Shown here: piece after piece, positions 8,661-13,028 of the stretch | Layout of the letters: the number at the start of each line of letters is the position of its first letter | Numbering within the stretch: the stretch's first letter is position 1 | Assembly (NCBI GenBank): GCA_900313765.1 | Contig: OMSN01000062.1 | Span: forward strand, 1-13,028 | Direction of reading: 5' to 3' | Source of the DNA: an uncultured Eubacteriales bacterium | Lineage (GTDB): Bacteria; Bacillota; Clostridia; Lachnospirales; Lachnospiraceae | DNA: 13,028 nt | Program-made: the position numbers and the translations under genes | The notes under the pieces: generated by a model | Told to the model about the DNA's origin: nothing | Database searches by the model: none | The model's input: the letters and a program-made list of their open reading frames with translations, nothing else

Positions 8661-9626
8661 ATGGCCGAACAATATATATATGCGGTCGCGCGTATCCGTT
8701 CCCGTGAACTGTCTCTGCTGAATGAGGCGGTGATCTCCCAGCTGTCCGCGGCAGCAACGGAAGAGGATTGCCTGAGGATCCTGAACGAGAAGAACTGGGG
8801 CAACCCGGATCTTCCCAGCGAGGAGATGTTCCAGGAGGAAAATAAAAAGACCTGGGCACTGATCCGCGAACTGGTTCCGAATAATATGCAGATCTTTGAT
8901 GTGTTCCGTCTGGAGAAGGACTACCACAACCTCAAGGCGGCGGTCAAGGAGAGCTGCATCGATGGGATTCATCCCGGCATATTCACGGATGGAGGAACCA
9001 TCCCGGCAAAAGATATCGAGCAGGCCATCGCAGAGTCGGATTATGAGGCCCTTCCCAAGTCTATGCGCCAGGTTGCGCAGGAAGCCAAGGAGACCCTGCT
9101 TCAGACAAGGGATGGCCAGCTGTGCGATGTGATCATCGACAGGGCCGCACTGGAAGCGATCCGCGAAGCAGGAGAGAAGACCGGCGAGGCGCTGCTGAAG
9201 GATTACGGTGAGCTGGTCTGCGCCACGGGCGACATCAAGATCGCAGTGCGTGCTGCCAGGACAGGGAAGTCCAGACAGTTCCTTGACAAGGCGCTGGCAC
9301 CCTGCAGCACCCTGGATGTCTCTGCGCTTGCGGAGGCAGCTGCAGCCGGAGTGGACGCAGTGATCGCATACCTGGATCACACAGTGTATGCGGACGCGGT
9401 GGAAGAACTGAACGGATCCGTGGCAGCTTTTGAGCGCTGGTGCGACAACCGGATGATCGAGACGATCAAGCCTCAGATCCATAATCCGTTTGGCATCGGT
9501 CCGATCGCGGCGTACATCCTTGCCCGTGACAATGAGATCAAGACGGTACGCATCATCCTGGCAGCGAAGAGAAATTCTCTGCCGGAAGAGATGCTCCGGG
9601 AAAGGGTAAGGGAAATGTATGTATAA
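8661..9626 (+). CDS. ntpC: V-type ATP synthase subunit C (rotor-to-ring coupling subunit)
   Basis: This 321-residue all-helical protein matches the bacterial/archaeal subunit C (yeast d-type) family, which sits on the K ring as a funnel and receives the D-F shaft. Seen here are the N-terminal YIYAVARIRSRELSLL segment, the FDVFRLEKDYHNLKAAVK block near 77-94, and a C-terminal NPFGIGPIAAYILARDNEIK block (about 275-294) followed by VRIIL, all typical of the family. No membrane helix is present. AAGGAGG at 8648-8654 provides a strong ribosome binding site. The gene overlaps ntpG by 8 bases, suggesting translational coupling of two subunits that meet in the central stalk. Confidence 0.95.
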   Translation: MAEQYIYAVARIRSRELSLLNEAVISQLSAAATEEDCLRILNEKNWGNPDLPSEEMFQEENKKTWALIRELVPNNMQIFDVFRLEKDYHNLKAAVKESCIDGIHPGIFTDGGTIPAKDIEQAIAESDYEALPKSMRQVAQEAKETLLQTRDGQLCDVIIDRAALEAIREAGEKTGEALLKDYGELVCATGDIKIAVRAARTGKSRQFLDKALAPCSTLDVSALAEAAAAGVDAVIAYLDHTVYADAVEELNGSVAAFERWCDNRMIETIKPQIHNPFGIGPIAAYILARDNEIKTVRIILAAKRNSLPEEMLRERVREMYV

Positions 9627-9948
9627 GGCAGCTGTTATGGGAGACTGGGACTCCATCTACGGATTCTCGGCACTCGGCCTTGACACATTTCGCATAGAGG
9701 CGGAAACGAGTGCAGAGGAGGCAGCGGATACGCTGAAGAAACTGTCCCAGAATAAATACGAGGTGATCTATATCACGGAATCGCTGGCGAAGCGTATCCC
9801 CGATGAGATCAACCGGTATCGTCTGATGCCGAGCCCCGCGGTCATACTGATCCCGGGAATCAGCGGCAACACGGGCGACGGCCTGAAGGCAGTCAGAAAG
9901 TCTGTCGAGCAGGCAGTCGGAAGCGATATCATATTCGGAAACACATAA
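9619..9948 (+). CDS. ntpG: V-type ATP synthase subunit F (central stalk)
   Basis: The 109-residue product has the Rossmann-like pattern of subunit [21 protein letters not shown] at the N-terminus, [14 protein letters not shown] in the middle, and [12 protein letters not shown] near residues 73-84. With subunit D it forms the rotating shaft. It is named NtpG in E. hirae and AtpF in archaeal-style annotation. Its ATG overlaps the end of ntpC by 8 bases in another frame, with AAGGG at 9608-9612 as likely ribosome binding site. Length is normal. A 41-base gap then leads to ntpA. Confidence 0.93.
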   Translation: MYKAAVMGDWDSIYGFSALGLDTFRIEAETSAEEAADTLKKLSQNKYEVIYITESLAKRIPDEINRYRLMPSPAVILIPGISGNTGDGLKAVRKSVEQAVGSDIIFGNT

Positions 9949-9989
9949 GGCGCAGAGTCTTTAAACCTAATGAAAGAAAGGCACAGGAT

Positions 9990-11762
9990 ATGGCAAAGGG
10001 AACAATCAAGAAGGTGTCCGGACCGCTTGTCGTCGCGACTGGTATGCGTGACGCAAACATGTTCGACGTATGCCGTGTCTCGGAGAGAAGACTGATCGGA
10101 GAGATCATTGAGATCCACGGAGACGAGGCATCCGTTCAGGTCTATGAGGAGACTGCGGGACTGGCTCCGGGAGAGCCGGTTGAGTCGACAGGCGCTCCGC
10201 TGAGCGTTGAACTGGGGCCAGGACTGATCGGCAGCATCTATGACGGTATTCAGAGACCGCTGGTCGATATCATGGAGCAGACACAGTCGAATCTGCTCTC
10301 CCGTGGTATCGAAGTCCCGTCACTGAACCGTGAGAAGGTGTGGCATTTTATTCCGTCTGTGAAGGCGGGTGACAAAGTCATCGGCGGTGATGTGATCGGC
10401 ACGGTCCAGGAGACACACATCGTTACACAGAAGATCATGGTACCCCCGAACACAGCGGGAACCATCAAATCCGTGGAAGAAGGCGACTTCAAGGTTACGG
10501 ATACCGTATGTGTGCTTACGAAGGAAGACGGAAGTGAACTGGAGATCACCCTGATCCAGAAATGGCCGGTCCGCCGTGAGAGACCGTATGCGAAGAAGCT
10601 TCCGCCCCAGATGCCGCTGATCACCGGACAGAGAGTCATTGACGCCCTGTTCCCGATCGCAAAAGGCGGTGTTGCGGCAATCCCCGGCCCCTTTGGTTCG
10701 GGCAAGACCGTCGTACAGCACCAGCTGGCAAAATGGGCAGAGGCAGACATCGTTGTCTACATCGGCTGCGGCGAGCGCGGCAATGAGATGACGGACGTTC
10801 TGAACGAGTTCCCGGAACTGAAGGATCCCAAGAGCGGATACTCCCTCATGGAGCGTACCGTTCTGATCGCGAATACATCCGATATGCCGGTTGCAGCGCG
10901 AGAGGCATCCATCTACACCGGAATCACAATCGCAGAGTACTTCCGTGACATGGGTTACTCCGTAGCCCTGATGGCAGACTCCACCTCCCGCTGGGCAGAG
11001 GCTCTTCGTGAGATGTCCGGCCGTCTGGAAGAGATGCCCGGTGAAGAAGGATATCCCGCATACCTGTCTTCCAGACTGGCACAGTTCTATGAGAGAGCAG
11101 GCCGCGTGGTCACGCTGGGTTCCGACGGAAGAGAAGGTGCTCTGTCCGCGATCGGCGCAGTTTCCCCGGCAGGCGGCGATATCTCGGAGCCTGTCTCCCA
11201 GGCAACGCTCCGTATCGTCAAGGTCTTCTGGAGACTGGATGCAGATCTGGCATACCAGAGACATTTCCCGGCGATCAACTGGCTGAGTTCCTACTCCCTG
11301 TATCTGGATTCTCTTGGAAAATGGTTTGATGACCAGACAGGCGGCGAGTGGATGAAGCTGCGCGGTGAGATGATGAGAATCCTGCAGCAGGAGAGTGAGC
11401 TGAACGAGATGGTGCAGCTGGTCGGTATGGACGCTCTGTCCTGGCCGGACCGTCTGACGATGGAAGCTGCAAGGTCCATCCGTGAGGACTACCTGAACCA
11501 GAACGCATTTATGGACACCGATACCTACACTACGCTGGAGAAGCAGCATCTGATGATGAAGCTGATCCTTGCCTACTATGACAAGGGCAAGGAAGCGCTG
11601 GCACAGGGCGCGACCATCAATTCCCTGGTGAACCTGCCCTGCCGTGAAGAGATCGGGCGTTACAAGTATACCGAAAATGAGAAGGTGCAGTCTGAGTACG
11701 ACCGGATCATGCAGAACCTGGATGATGCGATCAATGACGCGATCGCAAAGAGCCAGGAGTAA
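9990..11762 (+). CDS. ntpA: V-type ATP synthase catalytic subunit A
   Basis: The 590-residue catalytic subunit is complete. Walker A is GPFGSGKT at 233-240 (Lys239), the catalytic glutamate is Glu262 in GCGERGNE, and the Walker B strand VALMAD ends at Asp330, followed by STSRW. Residues about 110-195 form the insert (non-homologous region) that distinguishes V/A-type A subunits from F1-beta. Three A alternate with three B subunits; ATP is hydrolysed or made at their interfaces. GAAAGG (9976-9981) lies 8 bases before the ATG. Length and motifs match E. hirae NtpA almost residue for residue in numbering. ntpB follows after 13 bases. The very strong motifs exclude F-type alpha/beta. Confidence 0.98.
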   Translation: MAKGTIKKVSGPLVVATGMRDANMFDVCRVSERRLIGEIIEIHGDEASVQVYEETAGLAPGEPVESTGAPLSVELGPGLIGSIYDGIQRPLVDIMEQTQSNLLSRGIEVPSLNREKVWHFIPSVKAGDKVIGGDVIGTVQETHIVTQKIMVPPNTAGTIKSVEEGDFKVTDTVCVLTKEDGSELEITLIQKWPVRRERPYAKKLPPQMPLITGQRVIDALFPIAKGGVAAIPGPFGSGKTVVQHQLAKWAEADIVVYIGCGERGNEMTDVLNEFPELKDPKSGYSLMERTVLIANTSDMPVAAREASIYTGITIAEYFRDMGYSVALMADSTSRWAEALREMSGRLEEMPGEEGYPAYLSSRLAQFYERAGRVVTLGSDGREGALSAIGAVSPAGGDISEPVSQATLRIVKVFWRLDADLAYQRHFPAINWLSSYSLYLDSLGKWFDDQTGGEWMKLRGEMMRILQQESELNEMVQLVGMDALSWPDRLTMEAARSIREDYLNQNAFMDTDTYTTLEKQHLMMKLILAYYDKGKEALAQGATINSLVNLPCREEIGRYKYTENEKVQSEYDRIMQNLDDAINDAIAKSQE

Positions 11763-11775
11763 GGGGGCATAACAG

Positions 11776-13028
11776 ATGGCAAAAGAATACAGAACCATTC
11801 AGGAAGTTGCCGGCCCTCTGATGATGGTGCGCGGCGTGGAAGGCGTAGCATACGACGAACTGGGTGAGATCGAACTGTCTGACGGCGAGAAGAGACGCTG
11901 CCGTGTCCTTGAGATCGATGGCGGCAATGCACTGGTCCAGCTGTTCGAGAGTTCCACCGGTATCAATGTAGAGAGCTCCAAGGTCCGGTTCCTGGGCCGC
12001 TCCATGGAACTGGGCGTGTCGGAAGACATGCTGTCGAGAGTCTTCGACGGACTCGGACGTCCCATCGACAACGGTCCGGATATCCTTCCGGATGAGAGAC
12101 GCGATGTAAACGGCCTGCCGATGAACCCGGCAGCGCGCGCGTACCCGGAGGAGTTCATCCAGACGGGCGTCTCCGCGATCGACGGACTGAACACGCTGGT
12201 CAGAGGACAGAAGCTGCCGATCTTCTCGGCATCCGGTCTGCCCCACGCACAGCTGGCTGCCCAGATCGCAAGACAGGCTAAGGTTGTCGGAACCAGCGAA
12301 CCTTTCGCGGTCGTATTTGCTGCGATGGGTATCACATTCGAAGAGTCCAACTACTTCATCGAATCCTTCCGTGAGACCGGCGCAATCGACAGAGCTGTCC
12401 TGTTCATGAATCTTGCAAATGACCCTGCAGTCGAGCGTATCGCGACCCCGCGTATGGCACTGACTGCTGCAGAGTATCTTGCATTCGAGAAGGGCATGCA
12501 TGTCCTGGTCATCATGACCGACATTACAAACTATGCAGACGCACTGCGTGAGATCTCCGCAGCCCGCAAGGAAGTTCCGGGACGCCGCGGATATCCGGGC
12601 TACATGTATACGGACCTTGCTTCCCTGTATGAAAGAGCAGGGCGCCAGAAAGGCAGAAACGGATCCATCACGATGATCCCGATCCTGACGATGCCTGAAG
12701 ATGACAAGACCCACCCGATCCCGGACCTTACCGGATACATCACAGAGGGACAGGTCATCCTGAGCCGTGACCTCTACCGCAAAGGCCTTGAGCCGCCCAT
12801 CGACGTACTTCCGTCCCTGTCGCGTCTGAAGGATAAAGGTATCGGTGAAGGCAAGACAAGAGCAGACCATGCGAACACCATGAACCAGCTGTTTGCGGCG
12901 TATGCGCGCGGCAAGGACGCAAAGGAACTGATGGTGATCCTGGGCGAAGCGGCACTGACCGACGTCGACAAACTGTACGCAAAGTTTGCGGATGAATTCG
13001 AAGAGAAATACGTCAACCAGGGCTACCG
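11776..13028 (+). CDS. ntpB: V-type ATP synthase subunit B (3' partial)
   Basis: The reading frame opens at ATG 11776, 13 bases after ntpA, with AAGGGGG (11761-11767) as ribosome binding site. It stays open to the right edge, giving 417 residues; the family is about 455-465, so roughly 40 C-terminal residues are missing. Subunit B holds non-catalytic sites: in place of Walker A it has SASGLPHAQ (151-159), as usual for the family. Arg350 in [10 protein letters not shown] is the arginine finger that reaches into the neighbouring A-subunit site. Other family blocks are [10 protein letters not shown] near 91-100 and [19 protein letters not shown] near 274-292. Subunit D is expected downstream from operon order but is outside the window. 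Confidence 0.97.
   Translation, partial: MAKEYRTIQEVAGPLMMVRGVEGVAYDELGEIELSDGEKRRCRVLEIDGGNALVQLFESSTGINVESSKVRFLGRSMELGVSEDMLSRVFDGLGRPIDNGPDILPDERRDVNGLPMNPAARAYPEEFIQTGVSAIDGLNTLVRGQKLPIFSASGLPHAQLAAQIARQAKVVGTSEPFAVVFAAMGITFEESNYFIESFRETGAIDRAVLFMNLANDPAVERIATPRMALTAAEYLAFEKGMHVLVIMTDITNYADALREISAARKEVPGRRGYPGYMYTDLASLYERAGRQKGRNGSITMIPILTMPEDDKTHPIPDLTGYITEGQVILSRDLYRKGLEPPIDVLPSLSRLKDKGIGEGKTRADHANTMNQLFAAYARGKDAKELMVILGEAALTDVDKLYAKFADEFEEKYVNQGY

Noticed and set aside
8232..9656. 474-codon open frame on the - strand opposite ntpE/ntpC
   Set aside because: It is antisense to two well-matched V-ATPase subunits; its translation is Cys/His/Arg-rich with no recognisable domain, and no promoter or ribosome binding site suits it. 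It is a by-product of codon bias.
10320..11798. 492-codon open frame on the - strand opposite ntpA
   Set aside because: It lies opposite the highly conserved catalytic subunit; the composition is unlike a protein and no motif is present.
11731..12870. 379-codon open frame on the - strand opposite ntpB
   Set aside because: Same reason: it is the shadow of subunit B, whose own frame runs off the right edge.

Overview
The window looks like chromosomal DNA of a low-to-mid GC Gram-positive anaerobe, most likely a clostridial (Lachnospiraceae-type) Firmicute. The reasons are a surface protein built from aromatic cell-wall-binding repeats with an NlpC/P60 enzyme domain, strong AAGGAGG-type ribosome binding sites, and a bacterial V-type ATPase operon in the gene order known from Enterococcus hirae. 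Genus-level assignment is not possible from what can be read here. All real genes are on the + strand, and no gene-free stretch exceeds about 225 bases.

Region 1 (1-1697) is the 3' part of a secreted cell-wall-binding NlpC/P60 peptidase, cut by the left edge and closed by a rho-independent terminator. Region 2 (about 1759-5015) is a self-contained transcription unit: a good sigma-70/A-type promoter, a MotA/TolQ/ExbB channel protein with a very long cytoplasmic tail (ZorA-like), a MotB/OmpA-type stator partner (ZorB-like) with an uninterrupted 14-heptad coiled coil, a small very basic protein, and a strong terminator. Region 3 (5031 to the right edge) is a V-ATPase operon with its own extended -10 promoter: ntpF, ntpI, ntpK, ntpE, ntpC, ntpG, ntpA and ntpB. 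ntpB is cut by the right edge; subunit D, expected next, would lie outside.

The V-ATPase genes encode a complete membrane sector (I, K), peripheral stalk (E, F), central-stalk parts (C, G) and catalytic head (A, B). The rotor subunit K keeps every side-chain Na+ ligand known from E. hirae NtpK, so the enzyme is probably a sodium pump or a sodium-driven ATP synthase. The most unusual part is region 2. It resembles the ZorAB rotary motor of the Zorya anti-phage system but lacks the Zorya effectors ZorC/D/E. It instead carries an extra-long leucine-heptad stalk between the membrane helix and the peptidoglycan-binding domain, plus a small basic third gene. It is the best candidate here for an undescribed ion-driven envelope machine.
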